Made by a program: the position numbers and the translations under genes. A DNA stretch of 64,000 nt from CAVVDT01 sp963747005 (GTDB lineage Bacteria; Pseudomonadota; Alphaproteobacteria; Rhizobiales; Aestuariivirgaceae), in contig CAVVDT010000014.1 in the NCBI GenBank assembly GCA_963747005.1, positions 53,502-117,501 on the forward strand, in the 5' to 3' direction. The notes beneath the pieces are model-generated. The model had not been told where the DNA came from. It made no database searches and saw only the letters and a program-made list of their open reading frames with translations. Shown here piece after piece: positions 55,265 through 64,000 of this stretch. Each line of letters opens with the position of its first letter. Positions within the stretch are counted from its first letter, which is position 1.

Positions 55265-55622
55265 TTGGCGGATCAGGGCAAACGCAAGCGGCGGAGCTAC
55301 TCGAAGGCGTTCAAGCGTCGGGTGGTTGCGGAGACGCTGGAGCCCGGTGGGTCGGTTGCGGCGGTGGCGCTCGGGCATGGCCTCAACGCCAACATGGTAT
55401 TCATCTGGCGCCGTGATCCGCGGTTTGGTCCGGGTCGGGACGTGACAGAGTTTCTGCCGGTCGAGGTCAAACCGGCGGAAGTGGTGGTCGTGATGAACGG
55501 GCTGACGCTGCGGTGCCGGTCAGATCGGGATCGCCCTGGCGTCGGGGCACCGCCTAACGCTGAGCGGCGCCTTCGACGTCGATGTCGTGCTGCGTCTGGC
55601 CAAGGGCTTGGCTGGGTCATGA
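55265..55622 (+). pseudogene. IS66 tnpA, frameshifted
   Basis: RRSYSKAFKRRVVAETLEPG and VALGHGLNANMVFIWRRD are the IS66 TnpA helix-turn-helix; PVEVKPAEVVVVMNGLTL follows. A shift near 55515 moves the end (ALASGHRLTLSGAFDVDVVL) to another frame, whose stop overlaps the tnpB start (ATGA). The start is TTG. Confidence 0.85.
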
Positions 55623-55966
55623 TCCCGGTGCCGGCATCGACGAAGGTGTGGCTGGCGGCCGGGGTGACCGACATGCGCAAAGGGTACAACGGGCTGTCGG
55701 CGCTGGCCGAGAAGGTTCTGAAGCAGGACCCGTACTCGGGCCACCTGTTCGTGTTCCGTGGTCGTCGCGGCGATCTGATCAAGGTGGTGTGGTGGGATGG
55801 CCAGGGAGCGTGTCTGTTTTCCAAGCGCCTGGAGCGCGGGCGGTTCGTCTGGCCGTCGCCGGCGCATGGGCGTGTGTCGGTAAGCCCGGCGCAACTTGCG
55901 ATGCTGCTGGAGGGGATCGACTGGCGGGCGCCGCGACGGACCTGGCGGCCTTTGACGGCGGGATAG
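55619..55966 (+). CDS. IS66 accessory protein TnpB
   Basis: A complete 115-residue TnpB: AAGVTDMRKGYNGLSALAEK, LFVFRGRRGDLIKVVWWDG and RGRFVWPSPAHGRVSVS ... WRPLTAG. It resembles the first TnpB at 36948 but clearly belongs to a different IS66 subgroup. Confidence 0.93.
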   Translation: MIPVPASTKVWLAAGVTDMRKGYNGLSALAEKVLKQDPYSGHLFVFRGRRGDLIKVVWWDGQGACLFSKRLERGRFVWPSPAHGRVSVSPAQLAMLLEGIDWRAPRRTWRPLTAG

Positions 55967-56028
55967 TCTCTAAACAAAATCAGAAGATAGGTCTTGGGGA
56001 TTCCCCGAGGCGCACATTCGGCTATAAA

Positions 56029-57536
56029 ATGGCCATGATGGAAGACGCCTCGACGCTGCCCCAGGACCCCGCCGAACTGCGCCAGGCAGCGGTCAATCTG
56101 GTTGCCCTGGTGAAGTCCCAGGCGCTGCAGATCGAGAAGCTCAAGCACGAACTCGCGGGACACCGCCGACACCGGTTCGGGTCGACGTCCGAGACATTGG
56201 ATCAGCTTCAGTTGCGCCTGGAAGACGAGGAGATCGCGGCGGCAAAGGCGGACAAACCCGCACCGGCCGACACGAGCGAACCCAGGGCCAAGCCGAAGCG
56301 CAAACCGCTCCCGGCCGATCTGCCGCGCCACACCGAAGTGCTGTCGCCGGGCGATGCCTGCAGCAAGTGCGGCGGCAAACTCAAGACGCTGGGTGAGGAT
56401 GTCACCGAGGAACTGGAGTACGTCCCCGGCCGCTTCATCGTGAACCGCATCGTGCGCCCGCGCATGGCCTGTGCCGTGCTGTGAGGCGATCTGCCAGGCG
56501 CCGCTGCCGTCGCGTCCGATCGAGCGGGGGCGTCCCGGGCCCGGTCTGCTCGCCCATGTGCTGGTCTCGAAGTATGGCGATCATCTTCCCCTCTACCGGC
56601 AGTCCCAGATCTTCGAGCGCAATGGCATCGATCTCGACCGCTCGACCCTGGCCGATTGGGTCGGCAGATCGGCAGCCCTGCTGGAGCCGCTGGCCGACGC
56701 CATCGGCAGGCATGTGCTGAAGGGACAGGCAATCTTCGCCGACGACACTCCTTTGAAGATGCAGGCGCCTGGCAACGGCAGAACCAAGACCGCGCGGATC
56801 TGGACCTATGTCCGCGACGAGCGTCCTTGGCTCGGCCAGGCGCCACCGGCTGCGTGGTACCAGTTCACCGTCGATCGAAAGGGCGCAGCACCCCGCCAGC
56901 CATCTGTCCGACTACAAGGGCTGGATGCACGCCGACGGCTATGCCGGCTTCAACGAACTTTATCGATCGGGTGGCATATCCGAGGTGGCGTGCCTGGCGC
57001 ATATCCGGCGCAAGTTCACCGATGTGTTCCAGGCCGAGGGCTCGACCATCGCCGAAGAAGCGATCCGTCGCATCGCCGGACTATACGGCGTGGAGAAAGA
57101 GGCCCGCGGTCTTGTGCCCGATCAACGTGTCGAGATCCGTCAGGCGAAGGCCAAACCGATCTTCGAGGATCTCGAAGCCTGGCTGCACGCCCAGCTCCCG
57201 AAGATCTCCGGCAAATCCGAACTGGCAAAGGCGATCCGCTACGCCCTGACCCGCATGAGGCGGCTGCGCCCATACCTCGACCACGGCTTCCTGGAGGCGG
57301 ACAACAATTCTGCCGAGCGATCCATGAAGCCAGTCGCCCTCGGCCGGAAGAATTACCTCTTCGTCGGCTCCGAAGGTGGCGGCAAATCAGCCGCCATCGC
57401 CTACACCCTGATCGAAACCGCCAAACTCAACGGCGTCGATCCGCAGGCCTGGCTCACGGATGTCCTCGGCCGCATCGCCGACCACAAGATCACCCGTATC
57501 GACGAACTGCTCCCCTGGCGTTACGCTGAGACCTGA
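56029..57536 (+). pseudogene. IS66 transposase tnpC with two frameshifts
   Basis: The N-terminal coiled coil and RHRFGSTSETLDQLQLRLED, the zinc-finger region GDACSKCGGKLKTLGEDVTE, the DDE core (LLAHVLVSKYGDHLPLYRQS, GQAIFADDTPLKM with Asp, then HLSDYKGWMHADGYAGFNEL) and the end FLEADNNSAERSMKPVALGR with Glu are all present, but the frame changes near 56484 and near 56885. Confidence 0.9.
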
Positions 57537-57591
57537 GCGTAACCGGCGAAACGCCATCGCGCCAGAGCGCCTTCACCGGACGGTCACGTTC

Positions 57592-57708
57592 CGAATGCCC
57601 GCGCGCCACCGCCGCAACCGACGCGCCGGCCTCCAGCGTCTCCGCAACCACCCGACCCTTGAAAGCCTTCGAATAGCTCCGCCGCTGCCACCTGAGCCGA
57701 TCCGCCAC
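57592..57708 (-). pseudogene. Inverted IS66 tnpA 5' fragment with left end
   Basis: On the minus strand, MADRLRWQRRSYSKAFKGRV and VAETLEAGASVAAVARGH repeat the TnpA start. The IS66-type left-end palindrome (AGTGTCCGCGCAATTC, 57713-57728) precedes it. It faces the full copy and is flanked by a 12-bp direct repeat CCGGACGGTCAC at 57576 and 57800, which marks an inserted or folded-back fragment. Confidence 0.65.
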
Positions 57709-57811
57709 CGTAAGTGTCCGCGCAATTCAAGCGGACACGATCGCCCGCCATCGCGCCAATATCTCCATGCCGATCACTGGGGGCTCAAGAGCGGGTTCCC
57801 CGGACGGTCAC

Positions 57812-58719
57812 CCTATTCCACTGCGCGGTGATTTTGATGCGGCTCGGGTGCGTGCAATTGCCCGCAGATCCAAAGACGCGCCACAAGCGCGTCGGCTGCT
57901 TGCCCTGGCTGCGACCTATGACGGTGCGACGCGCACAGACGCATCGAAGATCGGCGGCGTGACGCTGCAGATCGTTCGCGACTGGGTGGTGAGGTTCAAT
58001 GCCGAAGGCCCGGATGGTTTGATCAACCGCAAGGCGCCCGGCCAACCTTCGAGGCTCAACGATGCGCAGCGTTCTGCGCTCATGAGGATGATCGAGAGCG
58101 GCCCTATTCCTGCGATACATGGGGTCGTGCGGTGGCGGCTGGTCGATCTGTGCCAGTGGATCTGGGAAGAGTTCAGGATCATCGTCGCCAAGCAGACCTT
58201 GAGCCGGGAACTTCGCGCCATGGGCTATCGCAAGCTGTCGGCCCGTCCCCGTCATCATGCTCAGGCCGACGGGGTCATCGAAGATTTTAAAAAAAGTTCC
58301 CGGCGCGTCTGGCGGAGATCGCACGCGAGAGGGGCATCAAGCCCGAGCGCATAGAGATATGGTTCGCTGATGAGGCCCGTATCGGGCAGAAGAACAAGAT
58401 CACCAGACGCTGGGCTCGGCGCGGCACACGGCCGTCAGCCCCGAATGATCAGCGCACCGCCTCGACCTATATCTTCGGCGCCATCTGCCCAAAGGAGGGA
58501 AAGGGAGCAGCCCTTGTGCTGCCGTCCTGCAACACCGAAGCGATGAACCTGCACCTGGCCGAGATTGCCACCTAAGTCACCCCCGGCGCCCATGCTGTCA
58601 TCATCCTCGATCAGGCCGGCTGGCATCTCTCAAACTGGCTCAACGTCCCTGCAAACATCACCCTCATGCCCTTGCCGTCCAAGTGCCCGGAACTGAACCC
58701 GGTCGAAAACGTCTGGCAG
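57812..58719 (+). pseudogene. IS630 transposase, N-terminal and central part, with frameshift and stop
   Basis: RGDFDAARVRAIARRSKDAP and GVTLQIVRDWVVRFNAEGPD give the helix-turn-helix region. At a run of seven A (58289-58295) the frame changes, then IEIWFADEARIGQKNKITRR (first Asp) follows. A TAA at 58573 interrupts it before HAVIILDQAGWHLS (second Asp) and KCPELNPVENVWQ. The A-run could be a programmed slip, but the internal stop makes the gene inactive anyway. Confidence 0.88.
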
Positions 58720-58807
58720 ACCGTATGTTCGTTGCGCGCGGGTCTGTTGCCGGCAAAACTGGGTGTCGACCAAGGTGAGGTCAAAAATACCGGCCCGGTT
58801 TTACACA

Positions 58808-59940
58808 ATGGGGATGAGCCATGCAGGAAGGAATACGATTGCTTTTATTGGTCTCGATACGTCCAAGATGAAAATCTCGGTGGCGTTGGCTGAGGACGGT
58901 CGCCAAGGCGAGGTCCGATTCTTCGGAGATATCGACAGCACACCGGACGCGGTGTGTCACCTCGTCAGCAAATTGAGCGGCAGGTACAGCAAGCTTGCAT
59001 TCTGCTATGAAGCTGGACCGACAGGGTACGGCCTGCACCGCCAAATCGTGGATCTCGGGCATGATTGTACGGTCATCGCTCCCTCGCTTATCCCCAAACG
59101 ACCGGGCGATCGCGTAAAGACCAACCGACGGGACGCTGTCACACTCGCTCGACTTCATCGAGCCGGCGAGTTGACGGCAATCGGGTGCCGGATCCGGAGC
59201 ATGAGGCTGTTCGCGATCTCGTGCGGGCACGCGAAGCCGCCATGGAAGATTTGCGTGAGAAACGACAGCATCTGCAATCTTTTCTCCTGCGCCATGGTCG
59301 CATCTATCCCGGCCTCAGGGCTCGGACGCAGGTGCATGCGCGCTGGCTGTCCAATCTCAGCTTTGCGCATCCAGCTCAGTACCTGGTGCTACGGGAGTAC
59401 CGACAAGCGATTGAAGACGCCGAGACGCGACTTGACCGCCTGACCCAGCACGTCACCGCTCTGGTGTCGTCATGGTCGATGGCGCCGGTGATCGAGGCTT
59501 ACCAAGCCATGCGCGGCGTGGCTTTCATCACGGCGACCACCTTCGTGGCGGAGATCGGCGACGTGCGCCGCTTTGAGACACCGCGTCAGTTAATGGCCTA
59601 TCTGGGCCTGGTTCCTTCGGAGCGCTCGACCGGTGATCAGGTCCGACGTGGCGGCATCACGAAAGCCGGCAATCCAAGAGCGCGCCGGGTCCTGATTGAG
59701 GGAGCCTGGACCTATCGCTTTCCGCCCCGGGTGAGCCGGCCTCTCGAGGTGCGCCAGGAGGGCTTGCCGAAACCGGTGCGTGACATTGCCTGGAAGGCGC
59801 AGGTCCGTCTGTGCGCTCGCTACCGCCGTCTCATCGCGGCAGGCAAACGCCAAACGCTGGTCACCACTGCGATCGCGCGCGAAATGGCAGCCTTTCTGTG
59901 GGCCAAAGGACGCGAGGTCGAGCCACGCTCTGCCGCGTAG
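58808..59940 (+). pseudogene. IS110-family transposase with one frameshift
   Basis: IAFIGLDTSKMKISVALAED (first Asp) and LAFCYEAGPTGYGLHRQ (Glu), then DRVKTNRRDAVTLARLHRAG (Asp pair) are in the first frame. A shift near 59178 moves the rest to another frame: VPDPEHEAVRDLVRAREAAM, MRGVAFITATTFVAEIGDVR and ITKAGNPRARRVLIEGAW. Both domains are otherwise complete. Confidence 0.9.
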
Positions 59941-60266
59941 AACGGGCGAACTCACCTTGATTGCAAAGGACCAGACGGAACCAAACTGACATCTGCCGTT
60001 GCGCAGCGCCGGAGGCAGGGCCTCGGTGGGAATCCTCGTATGAATTGTGTGGCCGATGGTTCTTCATCGACGCCCGCTGGCAGATCGAGGCAGCCCCAGA
60101 CGAACCCACGGAAATGCGGTAACCAACCCGCGCATCAGAGTCTGCTCAACCGTCGTCTTTAAGGCTCTGTCTCCAGCACTGCGCAGCCGCTCTATGCCGC
60201 CTGATCCCCGAGGTTCTCCGCAGGGACAGCTCACGTTTGGCTAAAACAGTTGACGACGAACATCAG
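59941..60266 (+). ncRNA. Candidate bridge (seeker) RNA in the second IS110 right end
   Basis: CTGGCAG (60077-60083) equals the left target flank including the AG core. CGCGCAT (60129-60135) is the reverse complement of right-flank bases 60272-60278. CATCAGAG (60133-60140) equals the right terminus including the AG core (60261-60268). The order target-left, target-right, donor-left is the same as in the first element. Chance matches cannot be excluded by eye. Confidence 0.5.
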
Positions 60267-60415
60267 AGTTCATGCGCGACAACTGGCTGTCCAATCGCGT
60301 ATTTACCTCCTCCGACAATCTCCTCTATCACTGCTGCGAAGCCTGGAACAGGCTCATCGATGAGCCTTGGCGCATCATGTCCATCGGCCTGCGCAATTGG
60401 GCGCACCGGTTCTGA
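60267..60415 (+). pseudogene. IS630 transposase, C-terminal part
   Basis: After the IS110 element the sequence reads FMRDNWLSNRVFTSSDNLLY, AWNRLIDEPWRIMS and ends IGLRNWAHRF, the usual IS630 C-terminus. It completes the gene broken at 58719. Confidence 0.9.
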
Positions 60416-60538
60416 TCAGAGAGACTGGGTATAAGGGAGACCTGTGCGCGGATAGCGGTTTGTATTGATTTCGTTCCAGTTTTTGGCGTAATTACCCACC
60501 CCCTTGCGAAAACGGATTGGTTCTGAATCACTGATGGG

Positions 60539-61690
60539 ATGAGTCGCGATGATCTTGAGAAGCTGACGAAGGAAAACTGGTTGAGCTTGTTTTGAAGCTG
60601 CAGCGGCCGGCGGAGGGTCTGGCACATCGTCGAGGCCGCGTCGACGGACAAGAAGGAGAGGCGGGAGAACTCGGAACCGGGCGGCGCGAAGCCGGGGCAC
60701 AAGGGTTATTTCCGCGCGCTCGCCGAAGTTGCCGACCGGACCACGGATCACCGGCCGGATCGCTGTTCGGGTTGCGGGCATATCTTTGAAACGGACACGG
60801 TCGGCGCTGTGATCGGCGAATACGACCGCGTTGACCTGCCGCTGATCGCGCCGATTGTCGATCGCCATCGCCGTCTGGCTGTTGTCTGCCCGCGCTGCGG
60901 TGCCCGGACGAAGGCCGCTCAGCCGGAAGCGGCGACTGGTTCGCCGTTCGGGCCGAACATCCAGACGCTGGCTTTGTACATGAAGCATTTCCAGCATGTC
61001 TCCTATCAGCGGCTGGAGCGGCTATTCGGCGATGTGTTTGGGCTGAAGATCAGCCAGGGCGCCTTGGGCAACATATTTGCGCGCGGGCGCCCGGCGTTTG
61101 CGGCGCGCAAGGCCGACATTCTCGCCCGGCTGCGCCAGGCCGAGGCCGTGGCCAGCGACGAAACCGGGGTGCGGATCGAAGGCATCAACGCCTATCATTG
61201 GGTGTTCCGCTCACCTGATTGGTGCTGCACGAGGCCGCCTTCAGCCGGGGCGCACAAATTGTTCGCGACGTCATGGGCGGCCATCGTCCGCGCTTCTGGA
61301 CCTCGGATCGGTACGCGGCCCAGCAGAACCACGCCGAACGTCAACAGACCTGTCTGGCCCATCTGGCGCGCGACATCGCCCGCGTTGTGGAGGTCGGCGA
61401 CGAAAAGATCGGTTTGCGGCTCAAACTCTGGATTGATGATGTTTTCGCCTTCGCCCGAGGGCTGGATGCCTGCGCCGCCAGCACGATCAAGCGAAAGCGA
61501 CGCGGGCTGAATGACCGGATCGCCGATATCCTGCGCGCCCCGACCGGGTGCGACGAGACCCGTGCGGTTCTTAACAAAATCGCCAATGCCCGGGATCAGT
61601 TGCTCACCTTCGTTGACGCCCCGGACCTGGTCGAGCCGACCAACAACGGCTGTGAACAGGCGCTGCGGCCATCTGTGATCAATCGCAAGT
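60539..61690 (+). pseudogene. Single-gene IS66-like transposase, frameshifted and 3' truncated
   Basis: MSRDDLEKLTKENWLSL, then in other frames the zinc-finger region (DRCSGCGHIFETDTVGAVIG), FGPNIQTLALYMKHFQHVSY, EAVASDETGVRIEGINAYHW with Asp, and FWTSDRYAAQQNHAERQQTC; the Glu region PTNNGCEQALRPSVINRK is the last part before an IS5 end cuts in. At least three frame changes are present (near 60590, 60740 and 61220). Confidence 0.8.
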
Positions 61691-62154
61691 GGCCCTCGCC
61701 ATCATTCTCGCTGGCCGAGGCGATGATGGTTGCATCGACAAGCGTGCCGGTCTTTACGCGGATCGCCTTTGCCTTGAGATGGCTGGTGATCTCATCAAAC
61801 AGGGTTTTGTCCAGACCGTGCGCCACAAGCGCTTTGCGAAATCGGACAAAGGCCGTGCGCTCCGGCGTCGGCTCCGAAACAGAAAAGCCGCAGAAGCGTC
61901 GGAACGAGGCGCGATCGTCCAGCGCCTCGGCGAGCTTCGCATCGGACAGGTCATACCAGATCGAAAGCAGCATCGCCTTGAACAGCGGCAGCGGTGGCCA
62001 TGCCGGCTCGCCCCTGGCCGCGCAGGAAATCACTGCGAGAGCGCGATCGATCGGCACCCAGTCGATCAGCTTTGAAAGCTCATCCGATAACGAACCCTGG
62101 CCGCGTTCGATAGCAAATCCAAACTTCTCCTGACCAATGCGCCGACGTCCCATA
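61690..62154 (-). pseudogene. IS5-family transposase, 3' truncated
   Basis: MGRRRIGQEKFGFAIERGQG, AMLLSIWYDLSDAKLAEALD, DRASFRRFCGFSVSEPTPER and GTLVDATIIASA (first catalytic Asp) form the first 155 codons. The rest is missing at the junction with the IS66-like gene, which runs toward it. Confidence 0.85.
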
Positions 62155-62231
62155 GCATCCCTCAATCCATTGTTCAGATTGAGGAAATCACAAATCAACA
62201 CGCCCGTCCAGATATCCGCGCACAGGTCTCA

Positions 62232-62896
62232 TTAGGCCAGCTTTATATGCACTTGATACCAATTTTCGCCGCTGGCAGTGACCGTTGCCTTGCCTTTCAG
62301 ACAGTTGCGCACAGAGACCCGTTGATCGGGGCGCCAGATAAACAGATCGCCATCCTCGGCTGGCAGGAGTTCCACTGATGCAGCCCACTATACCCATGCT
62401 TTTCGCCCTCATTCACGCTGCCAAGCAAAAACACAACGCCAGTTTTCTTCACCACGCCGAGCATGGCCTCTATGGCTGTCATCGGGTCATATCCGTGGTC
62501 CAACGCATTACGACAGTATACTATATCGAAGAGGCCCAGGCCATATTCCTGTAAGCGTTCTGCTTCGCCCTGCCTCGTGCGCAGCCAAGGGCAGACGCCA
62601 TGCTCATCCAATTTCTGATTGTAAAAATCTGCAAGTGGATCGATAGCGACAATCTCGATATTTGGCGGCATGCCCTTCTTTCCAATGTCAGTCACGGGCC
62701 CCGCACCAACGTCGAGAATGCGTGTCAGGCCCGAGATGTTGACATACTTCTCGAGGTGAGCCGAAAATGGCCACCGACCTGCAGCTCGATGCTTGAGAGA
62801 ATCCCTGTATTCGGGAATTTTGCCACTCTCAGGACCTGCGTCCAAAAAGTCTCCTCTTTTGGGTAAATTTTTCGTCCAAAGCAGTTTCATGTCCAC
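62232..62896 (-). pseudogene. SAM-dependent methyltransferase with a late frameshift
   Basis: A Methyltransf_11-type protein: GLTRILDVGAGPVTDIGK is the SAM loop, IEIVAIDPLADFYN motif II, and FDIVYCRNALDHGYDPM the motif IV region. Near 62365 the frame changes; the next frame continues to a plausible end (KATVTASGENWYQVHIKLA). The core domain is untouched, so a shortened product could still fold. Confidence 0.68.
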
Positions 62897-62931
62897 TGAT
62901 ATTTTCCTCCTAACTCATCAATTACTCAGAA

Positions 62932-63829
62932 TTACATTTAATTTGTTCAATAGTATCCAGTTTAATAATTGATTTATTACTGATCGACTCGAGTGGTATG
63001 TCAGAGTGACCAACGGCCAGAGCTTCACGATAAAGTTCTTCCAATTCCTGCTGGCATTCCGCATAGAGGTTGTCGGTGATCGACTGTGCCCACTGCGGCA
63101 GAACCTTTTTTGCCGCCTCGGTTCGTGGGCGCTATGGGCGTTATCAATTCCTCCGCCGCGCAATGAAAGCCCCAAAGACCGAACAATCAAACCCGGTTCG
63201 CGTTCAAGCGAATCCATTGAAACGAAAATGAGACGTTTGCCGACCCTCTTCTTGAGACCAATGTAGTAGTCAACAATGATCTTCCATCTTGAGGCGCGTT
63301 CCGCGAATGCCTCGCCAAGAGCAGGCGGATCGGCTTTGCCCTTCAAGATGTTCGTATCCCAAGACCGGATCATGCTTTCGATGGTCTGCTTCGGGTGTCT
63401 GAAGGTGAACGCCGCCGGCGAAGACGCGAAAAGGTCAAGAAGGAGCGCTGGAATTCATTGTTGAGGCCATAGAGAATTTCCTTGGAGACCCATAGCGTCC
63501 CAGTCCTTTGGCACGGAGCAGAAGAGACGGTCGATCATGCATCGAAGTTCATCACGGACGGTTCCTTTGTCAAGGCAATTCAGCCAAGGCAATTGGGGAG
63601 ATCCGTCGCGCATCTGGGCGATGAGCATTTGATCACTCGGATCCGAAAAATGTTCAAAAACAATATGTTTGAGGCGATGGCTCTCCTCATATCGGCGCAA
63701 ACTATTGAGCAAAGGCGTAAGGAAACCATCGTGCTCGCCCCAAATCCAGACCTCGGTATTGAGGCTAATCAACCGCTGGAGATGGGTCGAGCCGCAGCGG
63801 CCCGTACCAAAGATGAAAACAGGCCTCAT
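62932..63829 (-). pseudogene. Sulfotransferase-like gene with at least two frameshifts
   Basis: MRPVFIFGTGRCGSTHLQRL has the PAPS P-loop. Later pieces in other frames are KEILYGLNNEFQRSFLDLF, FRHPKQTIESMIRSWD, WKIIVDYYIGLKKRVGKRLI and VLPQWAQSITDNLYAECQQE. Frame changes fall near 63465-63400 and 63120. Joined, it would be about 300 residues. It is the second sulfotransferase-type gene of the island. Confidence 0.65.
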
Positions 63830-64000
63830 CTCGTTGCTTTCATTCGTTCGTCGCTTATGTCTGGAACGCACAAGAATGTATGCGCACGCCCCGCCAGGAT
63901 GCTCCCGCGTCCTCAACCTTAAGCCCCGCTGCTGAAGCCATCCTACGCAGGCTCTCGACTATGAAGAGCCACCACCGCGGACCAAAATCTGGTTGACCGT
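63830..64000. other. Window end, no gene assigned
   Basis: About 170 bp upstream of the sulfotransferase-like pseudogene. No start, stop pair or motif identifies a further gene before the edge. Confidence 0.4.

Larger units (their letters stand above)
55205..57587 (+). mobile_element. IS66-family element, inactivated
   Basis: The left end holds the palindromic GTGTCCGCTTAAATTACGCGG with GGACAC just before tnpA. The gene order tnpA-tnpB-tnpC is complete, but tnpA and tnpC carry frameshifts. The right end is approximate: it lies after the tnpC stop near CCGGACGGTCAC (57576-57587). Confidence 0.75.
58720..60268 (+). mobile_element. Second IS110-family (IS1111-type) element, transposase frameshifted
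   Basis: Subterminal inverted repeats ATGTTCGT (58725-58732) and ACGAACAT (60256-60263) mark an IS1111-type element. An AG pair at 58718-58719 and 60267-60268 is the likely shared core. The left non-coding end is 88 bp and the right 328 bp. Confidence 0.8.
57790..60420 (+). mobile_element. Second IS630-family element, split by a second IS110-family element
   Basis: IS630 coding sequence runs from about 57812 to 58719 and resumes at 60267. Deleting 58720-60268 restores GTCTGGCAG-TTCATGCGC, coding Val-Trp-Gln-Phe-Met-Arg, the normal IS630 sequence at this point. The outer ends are approximate because I could not identify terminal repeats. Confidence 0.75.

Noticed and set aside
55205..57790. 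A compound transposon formed by two IS66 copies
   Set aside because: The second copy is only a tnpA start with one end, inverted and directly adjacent; there is no cargo between two complete copies.
58289..58295. Programmed frameshift at A7 in the second IS630 gene
   Set aside because: Possible in principle, but an in-frame stop at 58573 and the IS110 insertion make the gene inactive regardless, so the slip cannot be supported.
1..64000. CRISPR array, prophage module or restriction system
   Set aside because: No regularly spaced repeats, cas genes, phage packaging/structural cluster or restriction-modification genes were seen; the single tailspike-like protein has a Tat signal and no phage neighbours.

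Overview
The window comes from a GC-rich alphaproteobacterial chromosome. This rests on the gene content (a DMGDH/SARDH-type betaine-degradation locus, a non-pyrrolysine MttB homologue, a complex I NDUFA9-like protein and a RIME-like palindromic repeat typical of Rhizobiales). Genus and species cannot be decided from the sequence alone. The window has two unlike halves that meet at a tRNA-Leu gene at about 34.9 kb.

Core half (1-34.9 kb): every gene here reads as intact. Positions 1-17.3 kb hold a methylated-amine locus. It contains a glycine betaine/choline-type ABC importer (ATPase, a double-length fused permease and a binding protein), a choline-kinase-like protein, three large FAD/GcvT dehydrogenases of the dimethylglycine/sarcosine type, an MttB-family methyltransferase, a class III aminotransferase, two sulfotransferase-like proteins and a divergent DeoR regulator. 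Uptake would be followed by stepwise N-demethylation. Next comes rpmI-rplT-pheS-pheT behind a recognisable promoter. A PIN-domain gene has inserted downstream of pheT and is followed by a second, diverged copy of the pheT 3' end. Then come DUF1127, a tautomerase with a divergent HxlR regulator, an EamA exporter, a patatin/acetoacetate decarboxylase/cytochrome b561/3-hydroxybutyrate dehydrogenase cluster, an FtsH paralogue, a SpoIIAA-like protein, a reductase/epimerase, queG, a GST and an NDUFA9-like protein.

Accessory half (34.9-64 kb): a tyrosine recombinase sits directly beside tRNA-Leu(CAG), with candidate arm sites and a hairpin over its start codon, so this is a genomic island. Its cargo looks like the remains of a surface-glycan locus: sulfotransferases, SAM methyltransferases, a HAD-type protein, a glycosyltransferase, proteins with beta-sandwich domains, and a Tat-exported tailspike-like protein with an S74 chaperone end. 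These genes are mixed with IS66, IS21, IS630, IS5, IS110, IS256, IS1380 and IS3 material. Most island genes carry frameshifts, and two reading frames are in-frame fusions of unrelated transposases. The intact island genes are an IS110 and an IS256 transposase, IS66 tnpB copies, one methyltransferase, the HAD protein and one or two small proteins.

The most notable observation concerns two IS630 elements, each split by an IS110-family (IS1111-type) element. Both split genes can be rejoined exactly at a shared dinucleotide. In each IS110 element the long non-coding right end holds short segments matching the left target flank, the reverse complement of the right target flank, and the element's own right terminus. 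That is the pattern expected of a bridge (seeker) RNA.
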